A DNA stretch of 64,000 bases from Clarireedia homoeocarpa (lineage: Eukaryota; Ascomycota; Leotiomycetes; Helotiales; Rutstroemiaceae): NCBI GenBank assembly GCA_001465935.1, contig LNKV01000043.1:62001-126000 (forward strand), written 5' to 3'. The notes beneath the pieces were generated by a model, which worked only from the letters and a program-made list of their open reading frames with translations, had not been told where the DNA came from and made no database searches. Made by a program: the position numbers and the translations under genes. Positions 33,742 to 45,936 of this stretch are shown in pieces; position 1 is the first letter of the stretch, and every line of letters starts with the position of its first letter.

Positions 33742-36700
33742 CTAGCACAAAGCCTTCAACCCATCAAACCCATCCAACAACTCCGGATGACTGCTCGCAA
33801 TAAACTTAACAATACCGATGACCTTCTCTCTCGTCTCAACCTCAAGCTGACCCTCCGGTTCACCAAGAACGGCCGCGAAAACCGGAATCAACTTTGGTGT
33901 GAGCTGGAGGATAACTTGATTACTTTGGCTGTACAAGAAAGTAATACATTCGAAGATTGGTTCGTTCTCTTCGTAGTCTTCCTTTAGGGGTAGGAGATTA
34001 ACCATCACGGGGAGGATATCATTGAGTGGTACGGCATCTGGATGGGCCATGATCATACGGGCGACACATCCGCATGCGTTATCGATTGAACGTGCGTGGT
34101 TGGTTTGGAGAAGAGGTTCAAGCTTTTGGAGAATGGTGTTGTAGGAGGGAAGGTAGGTGGCGGAATCCTGGGAGTGGTAGATCAAGACTCCAGTTCCGTA
34201 TGCAGCGTTGGATTTAGTTTCAGCATCAGGGTCTGAGAGACGCTTGAGGAGTACTGGCATAAGAGATTTGGTAAATGGTGTGATACCTGCGCCCATGTGT
34301 CCAGCACATTCGGCGATGATGCCGATAGCCGTGGAGCGCTCGAAGTTGGTATTTGAAGAAGCGAACTTCTTGAGAGGCTTCTCATACTCGGCAAAGATCT
34401 CGGCGAATTGTGGGCCGAGAGCAAGGGCAAGGTTTGAGATGAGGTCAAGAGCAGTATCAATGACGAGCCAGTCATACTCGGAAGATTCTGCGTCTTCTTC
34501 TTCAGGAGTGTCGAAATCACCAAGGTCCTGTTGGCAAGGATGCTGACGGTTGATGATAGCGGAGACGATGTCCTTTGTCTTCTCGAGGAAATTAGGTTGG
34601 GTCAAGATAGCTGGACCGCAGAGCTTGAGTGTCGAGGTAACATTGCGGTTGATATCGGTAACGACGCCACTATGAGAATGTTAAAAAGTGTTGCCCGACT
34701 AACAATAACATAATTCAGATAAACAAATAGGATCAGAAGTAGATACGCGTTCGCAGCATGTGCAACTTGTGCATCTGAGTGAGCTGGGTATAACGTCATG
34801 TTGTTCATCATTTCATCTTGGAAACCAGGAATTAAAAGAAAAGAACTTACCGATCATACTCGTCCTCCCACAGAGAAAGAGTAGCAACTGCAACAATCTC
34901 TCCCAATTTGGTGAGCTCAGCTGAAGGTTGAACATTCAACGGTAGACCAGGGGTCCATTTTGTGTTGGTTTGGTCTTCCATCATGCTGAACAGGCAAGCG
35001 TAAGCTCTCCATAATGTGCTGATGGCAGTCTTCCTTACACCCTCATAAGAGTGCTCTACCAATGGCATAACCGCCTCGACAGTCTTTTCGAAGTAAGGCA
35101 TGTACTTTCCTCGAGTATGTGTGAGAATATCACCAATAACCTCTACAGCGACCTCCTTCTCTAAAGCGACGGCGGTAACTGCAGTAAGATCATCCCAGTC
35201 ATCCTCATCCTCTTCATCATCTTCCATATCTCCTGTCTCAACATCAGTCGCAGCGGCAACCTTAACTTTCTTGCCTGCGACAATGACTTCTTGACCAAGC
35301 AAGTCTTGAGCATGCTGACCAAGCTCAACTTCGAGGTTGTCTTCTTGCTGAGCCAAGCTTGCTGCAAGAGCATTAACGACCCCGTCAAGGTATGGAGTAA
35401 ACTCTTCCTCGTAGATCTTTGCCAAAGTGCTCCAGAGAATGTAACTAGTTTCCTTTAGGCGTGGATGGTCCAGGTGGAGAGCCTCCTCACTTGTGGCCAT
35501 GATATCTCTAACGTATGGCTCGAACACCTTGGGTCCGACAGCTGTGGCCATGCTTCCAATGGCGTCGCAAACTGTAGCACGGAGATCAAGCTCCTCGTTG
35601 CTGTCCTTCACATTAGCATATGGGGCCAGTTTTTCAATGGTGTCCTTGAAGTATGGGAGGAATGCTTCTTCCGAGGATCCAGCGATAGAACCTAGGGCGC
35701 CTGCGGCAGAAGCCTTGACATCGAGTTCAGGGTGATCCAAGAGTTGAATGAGTCGTTGGAGGAGAGCTTGAAGGTAGTTCTTGAGAATATCTCCATCCAT
35801 GCCTTCGGTCAGCGAATCCAGCGCAGCGCAAGATGCCTTCATTATATCAATTGTTTGCTTGTCATTATTCCCACTAGCTGCATGTTGCATAGCAGCATCA
35901 AGATTATTGAGGAGTGCAGGAACCAAGCGCTCATGGGTCTTTTGGAGATCCTCAGCAAGGTCATCTGCCAATCTCGCAACACCATTGAGAGCAGCATGTC
36001 GGACTTTCATTTCAGGGTCCTCTAGCAACTTGAAAACGATAGGCAAGAAGCCGTCTAACTGAGTGCCAACGAAATCCGGAGCTCCTTCTACACACATGCC
36101 GAGAGCGAGAATACCAGCTTGACGATGTTTAGGATCTGGAGAGCTAGAGAACTTGGGTAGAGCATTGAGAAGAGGAACGATGACTTGACGAGGTGGTAGA
36201 CTCTCAGCAAGTAAACTTAGAAGACCCAACGCGCTGCGAGCGGGAGATGAATCGTCATCGTCGTCTTCATCGTCTTCGAGCTCAGTAGCAATTTGCATGC
36301 TTGCCATAGTGATCCGTTCACCCAAATCCTTGGTACCCTGCAACTTCATTTTCCTGTATCTGGTGCATTGCATAAGGAATGAAAGAGCTTGCGATCTAGC
36401 ATCATTTTCATTGTTGGTATCTGCTGCAATATCAAGCATGAAACTGCACAGATCCTTGAAGTGGGTAGCCACCAAAGATGAGTCGCATCCCAAAAGAGTT
36501 TGGAAAACCTCGAAAGCTTGCACAGTGCGATCTTCCTCCTTGGCATCGACAAATCCCTTAAGAACGGCGACCATCTCTGGGAAGATCTGTACCCACAATT
36601 TCAGAGGCGTTGGGTCCTCATCTGGGTCAATCATGGTGGCCACAGCACCAAGACAGATCATGGTATTAATGCGGACATCGGTGCTCTCTGGATCCTTAAT

Positions 36701-37283
36701 AGTCTTGCTCAGAATCGAGAAGATTTCGGGAATTTTTTCGGCGAAATATGTGGAAGCAGTTTCGAGCAAGGTGAATAAGATGAAGACACCAACTTCGCGG
36801 TGAGAAACTTGTGGAGAGCCAGTGGCTTGAGCAAGCAAGTCTGGTAGCTCCGCCCATTCATCATTTTCGATATCTACACTAGCGATCGCAGCGATGATAC
36901 GAGCACCTGAATGCCTAACTAGTTTGACCTCTTCATTCAATGTCTTTTCTAAAAGCTTTTGTCGGATTTGAGGCTTTTGATCAGCTGGGATCGATTTCCA
37001 ATGCTTGGAGACCAAACGCTGAGACTCGACGGCGGCTTGTTGTCGTACACCTTGATCATTGTGAGAAATATAGATTTCGATCAACCATAGGAGCGATTCA
37101 GGATTTGGGTAGTAATTCTTTCGAAGTTCTGTGGTCGCAGCCTTGACTCGTTCGGTATCAGCTGCAGAGATTGAATGTTAGCAACTGCGAGCGCAATGAG
37201 GGGTTGATTTTGACTATGAGCATGCGATGGAACTTACGAATTAGAACGCTCTGCAAGAGCTCGAGGAATTTTTGTTGATCCAT
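33742..37283 (-). CDS. KAP123: Importin beta-type nuclear transport receptor, Kap123/importin-4 family
   Basis: Karyopherin that carries ribosomal proteins and histones through nuclear pores in a RanGTP-dependent way. Three exons (37283-37238, 37161-34851, 34669-33742; introns of 76 and 181 nt) give 1,094 aa, close to the ~1,110 aa of yeast Kap123. The N-terminus (SVLIPDTERVKAATTELRKN across intron 1) matches the Ran-binding start of this family. HEAT repeats fill the protein, and an acidic loop (METGDMEDDEEDEDDWDD-type, plus EDDEDDDDDS earlier) is typical of importins. The last intron falls within WEDEYDRGVVTDINRN, a conserved block. Single-copy housekeeping gene; the symbol follows family resemblance. 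Confidence 0.92.
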
Positions 37284-37814
37284 TTCAAAGGCTCGTTACA
37301 TGTAACTGCACATGTAAAAGCCGAGTATGAAATGTTTTTGTAAAATTGTCGAAGTCGTTCACACAATGAATGCGACTTGGACTTGATGGATAAAAAAGAA
37401 AAAAATATTTCGAGGGGTCATTTTACTAGACAAGGGTCAGCCTGGTTCCCAGAAACCAACCACGCCAATGCAGCGCTTAGTCCTACAGTGTAGAACTAAG
37501 TGCCCCAGGCATGAAGTGGGATCAAACCAGGCAATCGTGGTAATGAATAATGAAAGCTCCAGTAGAGTAGGATCAAGGATGAGAATGACAAGGAGCTTTA
37601 CTCGAAAATTTTGCAGATGAGTGAGTTGTATGGTGTTACCTAGGTGATTGATTGGCTTTCAGTGGATTCCAACAAGGCAAATCTTTACCTAACAAGAAAG
37701 AGAAGCATCTTCTCTACGGAATAGTAAACAACCAGCCATTCTCCAGACACTCTCTCCCCAAACACACACTTCTCATCAGCCACCCCCATCCTCTCCTCAC
37801 CCATCACTCACTCA
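37284..37814. other. Intergenic region
   Basis: About 530 bp between the importin start and the 3' end of the GNAT gene, both on minus, so it carries the importin promoter. Nothing else seen. Confidence 0.45.
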
Positions 37815-38449
37815 TCAATCAGTTTGCAGCGCATCAGCACTTCCCGGCCCAACCCTATTCAACACCACCAACCCATGCTTTCCCTTCCCCGACTCAAAAA
37901 CACTCAAACCCAACATCTTCGAGTAAAACTCCTTGGCCTCCTCTCCCGTACTACTCGCCACACACACGAATCTCCGCAACTCCGGCCAGCTGCTTACCAC
38001 CTCGTTCACGCACTCCATCAGCCATTTGCCGAGGCCCTGCTTCTGGTACTCGGGGAGGACATAGACGTCTGTCAGCCAGGCGAAGGAAACTTCGTCGGTA
38101 ATGAGACGGGCTAGTCCGATTTGAGTGGGGGAGGCACGACCTATGGGGGTTTTAGCTGCTGTGCTTGTGGATGGGGGTAGAAAGGGGTTGGAGGGGGGAA
38201 TATTGGTAGGTATGTGTACTGACCGGCGAGGGCAGCGGTTGATTGGGGTAGTTCGTAAAGACCGAAACATAATGAGTTATTGAGCATTTTATTTAACGTG
38301 TCGAGAGGTAAGGCCTTAGCCCAGTATACCTCAGGTGAGTCGAAGGCGGCATTGATAGCTTTTGTGTCGAGGAGATTTGAGGATGTAGAGATAAGATAAT
38401 TCGCCTTGTACCATTCTGTCGGCGGAGAGGAGGATGAGATGGGAGCCAT
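37815..38449 (-). CDS. GNAT family N-acetyltransferase
   Basis: Two exons (38449-38224, 38140-37815; 83-nt intron, phase 1) encode 183 aa, a normal size for a stand-alone GNAT enzyme. The acetyl-CoA binding signature is seen in LTDVYVLPEYQKQGLGKWLM (Q-x-x-G-x-G), preceded by the strand LARLITDEVSFAW and followed by RRFVCVASSTGEEAKEFYSK, the usual beta5-alpha4 part. It transfers acetyl from acetyl-CoA to an amine of unknown identity. No targeting signal is visible. Confidence 0.85.
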
Positions 38450-39170
38450 TTTTCTCGGCGTGATGAATCGTATAGGTGATATAGACGATTAGATAGCGTT
38501 TCTTGGAATATGGATGCAGTGAAAGGCTGTAGGTCAGAAATGCGGGGTTGTCCTAAAGCAGATGGTGGGGTTGATATGACGATGTCGGACATGGAGACTC
38601 ACTGGTACAGAAACATCTGACGACGTTCTAATGTCCTAATGTCCTAATGTCCTCATCAACTACAGCGCAGAACCTCGAATCAATCAATAATTGCTTCCAG
38701 TACAATGGTTTCTATTCACCAGAAATCAGCTATCACCTATTCGAATTGACTCGCATCAGCCGCCTGGCTTGCTTCGCTGTAGAGAGCAGGGGCACTTCTA
38801 CTCGCCAATCTGCAGGAGAGAATTCACTCGTTGTAGCTACCGAATGATCTAAATGTTTTCCCCTCAGCCATTCGCAACATTCTATGGGCGCGAGGAAATA
38901 TTCACTATCGAGTGACTTCGCAACATGAACAGAAAGTGCTCCGAGATTATATGGAAGAAAAAGAAACCAAAAGAATATATTTATCTAGCTAATAAACAGT
39001 CAACTTCATATCACGAAGATGAATATCTCCTCGGCAAGACCGCCAAGCCAGCACTCAATAGTGGTACGTTCATCTTCAAACAGTAACGCCGTTTCACCAG
39101 GCGCTGAAAAGCACCAAGCACGCACCAGGCTACCATCTTCATAGTTCATTAATACCCGAGTCGTCCATCA
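38450..39170. other. Intergenic region
   Basis: About 720 bp, upstream of the GNAT gene and downstream of the DUF7029-type gene. A three-copy CTAATGTC octamer lies at about 38629-38652. No supported gene. Confidence 0.45.
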
Positions 39171-41204
39171 TTAAAAAGTGAGAGCAACAAACAACACGCT
39201 CAAAAGCATTCCTCCAGTCCAGAAGACCGCATCAACTCCTGAAGGAGGGCCTCTGTGCACGCCTGCGCTTTTGCTCTTTCCTTGGCCGGAAGAGCCTTCA
39301 CCGGAAGAGCCTCCACCAGAAGAGCCTCCACCGGAAGATGACGTCGGTTTCGAGGTCGACGTAGGTGTAGGCGAAGCAAATGCTTTCTTCGAACCATCGA
39401 AGCTCAAACAGGCTGTTGGCAGAGTTAGTCCCGTCTGAGCCATTGTCGCGGCTGTTTCCACAGCTTCTGTGTAAGCCGCAAGCCTGGCTTGAATCCCGGC
39501 TTGTAAACCGATAGCTATATTGGCTGCGGGGACGATATTGATCAGATTCTGGTAGACCTCGCTCTTCAATTCACTGGTTAAGCTTTTATTTATTGGTTTG
39601 CAGTCCGAGTCGACATCTGAGACCTGATTGAAAGCGACCTCGAGCTTAGGAAGGTTGAGAAATGCGCCGGCGTTGATACTGCCAGAATCTTCTAGGATGT
39701 CTACTCCGAGGAGAATCTGAGATTGAAGACCGAGTGATAGTGTCAAAGAGGCTAATGGACTGGTAGAGGTGAAGGGTATCGTGTTGATACTCGAGTCGCT
39801 GAAGCCATTCGAGGTTGAATCAGAAAGGTTACCAATACTCATATTCACGTATGACTTGTCTGGGGAGTTGAACTCAAAGCCGTATGTAAAGTCCATACTC
39901 TCCGACAAAACAATCTCCCCAATGATTGTGGGAACTAACAAGGGGCCAATCGCCGCAATGCCTGGTATCTAATCTCATATTCTTAGTGTGGCTCGAACTT
40001 GTCTAGCAACTAGAACTTACCGCGAACCCTGGTAAAGCCAGGGTGACAAGCGGGTAGCTGAAAGATTTGTCGATGGCGCCACTAATGGATGTATCGATCT
40101 CTATGTGTGCATTGAATCCGTTGGCCTCCGCATAGAAGTATCCTTCTTTCAAGAAATTCACGGCCTCACCAACACTCGTGTTAAAAGTGCCCATAGACAC
40201 TGCTCCATGGGTGATACTAATGTCGCCCGCAATGGAGCAATTGCCACACTTGATTGTTATTGTCTCCTTCCTATTACCGTTTCTAGAGCGATCGAATTAG
40301 CAATGGCAGAATTTGTGGAGTGAATGGTGGAAATACGATTGTGTGATTGTAAAACTGAAATCAGATGGTGCGACATATCCAATATCATGATCAGATTTAT
40401 CCGAAGTCGGTGTTGGAAGAGCAGGCGGTGGGAACGATACAGTTATTGAGGATGAAACAGATGTTGAGGTGATTGTGCGTTTCTTCATTCCATGAGTGCG
40501 GACAGAACCAATCGCGTACTGGCCCATTCCGAACTTGATTTCCATGGTACCATAAGCATCTTTCCAGCTGATTCTCTGGACAGAAAGAACGGCAGTATTG
40601 GAACCAGAGTTGAAGAGAACGCTCGAGACTCTGTCGATTCATTAACAAAATCTTAGGACCAATCGAAGCGAATGATACATACAAGTACGGAGCTCGCGCA
40701 CCTTCATCATTGCATCCAGCATGCGAGGAAATAACCAGAAATTCAGAAAGTCCCTCCCATTCTCTTTCAGCATTCGCTAGTAGGCTTGCAGAAGGAAAGT
40801 CGATAACGATAGTCGAGTCCGAGCACATGATATCCTTGACATTGAGTTCGATATCTTCCAAAGCCACTGCCGGCAACTTGTATCTCATTGAAGTAGTCGC
40901 GAAGCGTGAATCTATTCCGCGAAGTATGGAATCATCTGCTTCAGATTAGCTTCTCTTACTTTCCGCACCATCATACCTTTGACTTACGATGGGCGTAATG
41001 ATGTTCGCACTCATAGTTCGGCTTAAAATTTGGAAGCCCCCTTTTCTGGCCTGCAGAGCGTACGGTGATGGCCGAGAGGATTGTCGTTTCTCTTGTAGAT
41101 GCGAGATCCCTATGGAGGATGTCCATATCGTTGCTATACAAGGCTGCTGCGACTTCGACGCAGATCACCAACGAGGCTAAGCCTCTCTCAAGCTGGAAAA
41201 ACAT
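39171..41204 (-). CDS. GPI-anchored cell-surface protein with DUF7029/DUF7223-like regions
   Basis: Five exons (41204-40988, 40935-40683, 40630-40337, 40282-40021, 39968-39171), separated by four introns of 52-54 nt, encode 607 aa. A signal peptide ends near VCVEVAAA (about residue 22). The region LPAVALEDIELNVKDIMCSD...LVISSHAGCNDEGARAPYLV fits the fungal DUF7029 pattern, with its SHAGC...R.PY signature. The second half, with CGNCSIAGDISITHG and following strands, resembles DUF7223. The C-terminus has an (SSGGG)n-like spacer and a hydrophobic tail, as in GPI-anchored wall proteins. The function of these families is unknown to me; domain names rest on memory. The ATG at 41204 is chosen for the signal peptide. 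Confidence 0.78.
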
Positions 41205-42123
41205 TGTTGTCTGAAAGCAGGAAAGACAACGGTGAATGTGGAGTTGAATCGGAAGATAGAGATCGGGAAAATGGCCGTTTAACCGTTTCTTGCACACTAT
41301 CTATATGTTGAGGCTCATCTCTATCCCTCAAAAGGAGTCGCAAAGTTATGTTTCGTATTAATGAGACCGATGGTACGCACATGGAGACCATATAGGATCT
41401 GTCGTGCGAAAGGATCAAACCCATGTGGTGAAAAAGATGTGCTGCGCCGTTCTCATTCTGCAGTCTGGAATCCTAGATGGTCGAAATGGGAAGTGCCTGA
41501 GCGTATGTTCGTCCCGACAGTTTGGTAAGGACTACATACTACTACGCTATGTTGACGAGTATTTCGGCACCGTCGTACAATTTGAAGCAGAGGACCGACC
41601 CCATCCGTTCCCAGTTGAATGGGATCGAACAATTGAATTCGACGAGACAAGACAGCCGTCCCACAAGGCGTTCTTGATGGCGAATTCACACCAATGCTAC
41701 GTGCACAAATGTATTTTCTGCACTCATGTTGCAACATGTTGGTGTTTCTGCAAGGGGCAGTGTGCGGAAGCGAAGACAACGCAAAAGTACGTATATGCAA
41801 CTTGGGTCACATTGTGGGTCGAAGGATCAATATCCAACAGTTGGTGGGGTAATTTTTCTACAAATATTGGCAAAGGCAACCGGATGCTTTCCGCAGGATG
41901 TTCACATAAGCTACTGATACAAAGATTGTTTTAAAATGAAACAACTCGGGAGATCTGCACTGATTTTGGTTCGAGACCAACAATCGAGGTTGATCACCTG
42001 ATCTTCCCCGACCTTCTCGAACAACTTGCTTCATCATTCTTTAGAGTTATCTTTTTCCTAGGTGAGATTTAGGTGGGTCGTCCAAAGTTTGGTTGTATTG
42101 AATGCAACATTATAAAAACAGTC
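41205..42123. other. Intergenic region
   Basis: About 920 bp between two minus-strand genes. A 176-codon plus-strand frame (41404-41934) covers part of it but shows no domain, has an overlapping antisense frame, and is not called. Confidence 0.45.
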
Positions 42124-43889
42124 TTATTTGGTATCAACAGACTTCGCAAGTTTACTGCTTCGACGTAGACTAGGTCCCCACTTGAACAGAACCCACGGGA
42201 TTGGCATCAGAGCCACTGAAATAAACCCGAATATACTTGTAGCCCATCCAACGTGAAGACGAGTATACACTGTCGGGTAGTCTTTTAGTAAAGGCGACGG
42301 AAATATCTAGGGCTGTGGACACTTACTCGGAGTAATGAAAAGAGGGAATACTGCAGCAAGAACATATCTGAGGAGTGATGTTGCCGCGACCGCTGACGCT
42401 CCCATCAAAGCTTCATATACATCGAGAAGGTATAGTAAACCACTCATCTGATATCGTTAGCGAGCCCCTTAAAGTAGCCGTGGAGAGTGCACTACTTACA
42501 AACACGCATAGATTGCCCCATGCAATGAAGACAGCTGCGATCACAGAACTGATCCAGTGAACATCAGCCTTCGCGGTCCATGCGAACCAAAATAACCCCA
42601 CCGGCAACCCAAAACTGCCTATCATGGCAGAATGCAAGCGATATTCAGGCGGCACCAGACCGGTACTCCACCTCGAGTTCCTTGAAGCGTGTTTTTTCTG
42701 GTACCAGAGACGATCTACCAGGATCACAGTTACCGTAGCCACGATACTGCCAATGGCAAGTGATATGAAGGTAAGTCCGATTTGCTGAATATCGAAGCCG
42801 TAAATGGTACTGTAGACGAGCGGGAAGGCGGCAAAGAACGAGTACAGGACCGCAAAGTTGAAAGCAATATAGATGGACCATGCAATCACGATTGGCTCTG
42901 TGTAAAGCATGTGAATCGGCCGGAAGAAAGTAATATAGAACACGAATTTCAGCGCCGCAAGACCCGAAGGCCCTGGTGCCGCCTTGACGCCACGCTTTCG
43001 AGCGTCTCGTTCCAGGATAGTCTTCTTATAAGTTTCTTTCATGCCAACCGCAGCCGCGAGAGACACGAAGCAAAAGAAAAGAATGATCCATTCCGTCCAG
43101 CGCCAACCTTTTTTGGCCACTGCGAAGCCGCCGATGAGAGGACTATTTAAATGTCAGCTAATTCTTCAGACGAAGAAAAAGCTAATCTATTAACTTACCC
43201 AAGTGCGGGACCTAAATATGGACACAACGCAAAAAGTGTAGCCGTCACAGCTCTCGACTCCGGCTTCCACAAATCTGCATTGGTACCAGCTCCAACGACA
43301 AGCGGTGGACTGGCAAAGATACCAGCAAGCAAGCGACATGCAACCAGCCCTCCGAAAGTTTGGGACGCTCCGGCGCCTACGATGAACAGGGCAAAGAGAG
43401 GAAGAGAAATCAGATACGTTGCCGTTCTACCAAATCTTTCGCTCAAGGGCGCTGCAAGCACTGGTCCAAATCCCAGTCCCAGCAGGAAAAGACTAAAAGG
43501 AAGTAAGGCAGCCGCCTCGGAGACGTTGAAGATTCGCATAATGTCGGGCACAGCTGGTGTATAAACAGACGATGCGAAAGTCCTGCGAAGGATGTGTTAG
43601 ATGTGGTCATTTGAGATATTTCCTAGAAGTTCACTCAAACATACACGGTGAGACCGAAGATTCCTATGAGAAGTGTATGATACACCCTCTTCGCCATAGA
43701 CCAGTTGTATGGGTTTCGATGGTCTTCATCCCAACTGACCTCGATGGCCGGTGAATTTTCCTTGCCTTCAAGCTCACCTTCACCATTGGACGTTGCACTT
43801 TGGCTTCCAGGGAATTTGGAGGCATCTTCATGCTCAAGTCCATTGCTGTTCCTCTTGATCTCTGGATTGTGCTCCTGAGTATTCGCCAT
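42124..43889 (-). CDS. MFS transporter, DHA1/TPO-like (polyamine or drug:H+ antiporter type)
   Basis: Twelve-helix plasma-membrane exporter of the fungal DHA1 group, which includes Tpo1 and Flu1-type pumps. Five exons (43889-43645, 43582-43199, 43142-42500, 42447-42327, 42269-42124; introns 52-62 nt) give 512 aa. Hallmarks are the N-terminal WDEDHRNPYNWS motif before helix 1, TFASSVYTPAVPDIM in helix 1-2, ERFGRTATYLISLPLF (motif A region), RLLAGIFASPPLVVGAG in helix 4-5, and a long cytoplasmic loop with ETYKKTILERDARKR. The C-terminus (PMYTRLHVGWATSIFGF...PIPWVLFKWGP) is typical. It diverges from the HR-PKS gene across 2 kb, so it may export that product or confer self-protection, but this is inference from position. 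Confidence 0.9.
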
Positions 43890-45936
43890 GACGGCGACCA
43901 AAAAGTGATATGTGGACTATTCTAAACGTGAAAGAGAGAATTTCTAAGCTAGTGTTAAGAGGTTTTGACAAGTGAGGGGGGTTAGTTGCAGAAGAGAATA
44001 TGACCATGAAAGAGTGGAAGTTTTACTGGTGTGACAGAGATAAAAAAAATTTTGAAGAAAGGAAGGACAACGCCGCAGTCCTTTCATCCTTCTCCACTAG
44101 TCATCTTGATATGCAAGGCGACAGTGCAACTACATCGCTCAGCTCCAATGTCCAGCCCCAATAGCCATCTGCATCAGTGAGGCGATCAAGTCATCATTTA
44201 CCCTTCTGCGTTTGATGCTTGCTTGCCCCTTTTTGCAGGCAGCACTGAGATGTGACTTCGTTTCTGATTTTATCTCTGGATGCAACACTCCATCTGCCGA
44301 ATTTTATGTGCTGTACGAGTCACAAATCAATGCAGGTAATCTCGGACAATGGTGGGTGGTCAGGAACTGTCCGGGAGTTCGTATTATGAGCCAGGGTTGT
44401 AGAAACGGACTATCATCCCTTCTCTCGATGGCTTGTGACAATGATTACGACTCAATGTGCCGAAAATTTTGGCCGTTTGTTGACAGACAGCTAGCGGGAG
44501 TGGTCAGCAATTTCTGGGCAGGACCGTAGGGTAAGATTCATGCAAATACCGAACAGGAGATCCAATCGGAGTGCATTTGTCCCTCTTAGATACGACCGTG
44601 CCTCTTACGCAACAATTGTTGTTGTCAGCAGGAGCTCTTGACTCAAGGGGCATTGAAGTATATCATCGGGGTGAACCGGGCCGACCCAGGTTCAATCGTC
44701 TTCGCAGATTTAGAAACATTTAGGGCAATACTGGTGTGGCTGAAGGGGCCATGCAATCTTTCAAACAGCATAGTGGAATGGGAAATTCATTCAGCCATCT
44801 GCGATATTTATCCAAGATGCTGATTCAAGACCCACACCGCAAGTAGTCTTACTCTGCTCTGTACGGGAAGAACCATGTTGATTGGTGTTGCGTAGTGCAG
44901 CTCTCCAGTGATGAGTAAGCCGAAATCAGTATTTATAGGTCGATGCGTACAGGGCTCTCTCCATTGGCACAATCTCTATTCTCATCACTGAAATCATGGA
45001 ATACTTCAACACTTGTCGTATGGAATACTTCAACACTTGTCGTACAGATGATGTGGACATTTAAGGTTAACCACTGCGCCTCCCGTACCATCTAGTGATG
45101 ATACAAGCTTAGATGCATGCGTACTGTGCCTACGCTCGGCATTTAATCCCAAAGCACAGTTGCCTAACTCGTATTTTTGAGTGGTCGATCACTCCTACTC
45201 CCTTAGGGGGGGTAAAGCTTGGTGCTCTTTGATGCATTGTAGATTACCGTCTGAAGTTTCACGGCATATTTCATAACTACCCCTGCTATCTCTTAGCTTA
45301 TATAATCGCAATCCGCCAGGCGCTCCGCCCCCACATGCGTGTATTGTGGAGATGATATCGCGATGTTCCGTTTTGATTACTAGTGGCGACATTCATTTCC
45401 TCTTTTTGTCTTGATTTTTGATGTCCGGGTATGCGTCATCGTTTGACGTGAGATAGGTGCCGCGTGCGGTGTGCTGTAAGAGGGCTGACACGGAGTCATC
45501 AATGGCAGCTAGGCTGACTTTTCCAAAATAGTTATCATGGCGAGGAAACCATTCGATCTTGACTGTTTCAAGTGGCGTAGAGCTCCGCCTGAAACTCAAG
45601 ACTCTCGTGCCTCATACCTACCTCCGACTACTATGAAAAGACAGAAAGTGTGAACATGACTGTCCATTGGCAGATCTTCAAAAATGGATATAATATACAT
45701 ATAGGGGTATCGGAATATTTTAGTTGCCTGTTAGAATCCGTTTGATTCAATCAAATCAGATTGAACCAAGTCTTTCATTCCAGTCATTCATATTTCTCTC
45801 GTTCTACTTAGCTTCTTTCTTGACATTGCTGAGAACTTTACACGTATTTATATATATTTACTGCCTTTAATATCGTAGGTGTTAGAACTAGGCACTGGAA
45901 CTAACGACGGGTTCATCCCTAAATACAGTCGACAAG
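43890..45936. promoter_or_regulatory. Divergent upstream region between transporter and PKS genes
   Basis: A 2-kb spacer between divergent start codons. No domain-bearing frame; the small frames at 44.2-44.8 kb and 45.2-45.6 kb look random. The segment near 45690-45710 is TATA-like and precedes the PKS start by about 230 bp. A perfect 24-bp tandem duplication sits at 44996-45043. Confidence 0.45.
44996..45043. repeat. Perfect tandem duplication of 24 bp
   Basis: Two identical copies (44996-45019 and 45020-45043), each beginning ATGGAATACTTC. Located in the divergent promoter region of the PKS and transporter genes. Confidence 0.9.

Noticed and set aside
35732..36803. Plus-strand frames of 80-168 codons opposite the importin gene
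   Set aside because: They mirror a strongly conserved HEAT-repeat coding sequence and are shadows of it.
37440..37540. Possible tRNA-like fold from short inverted matches
   Set aside because: No complete acceptor stem or T-loop GTTCRA motif in correct spacing.
41404..41934. 176-codon open frame on plus
   Set aside because: No domain or signal peptide, a 115-codon antisense frame overlaps it, and it lies in the upstream region of the DUF7029-type gene.
44212..44823. Two small plus-strand frames upstream of the PKS, considered as a cluster gene
   Set aside because: No start context, no domain, and no intron joining them in phase.
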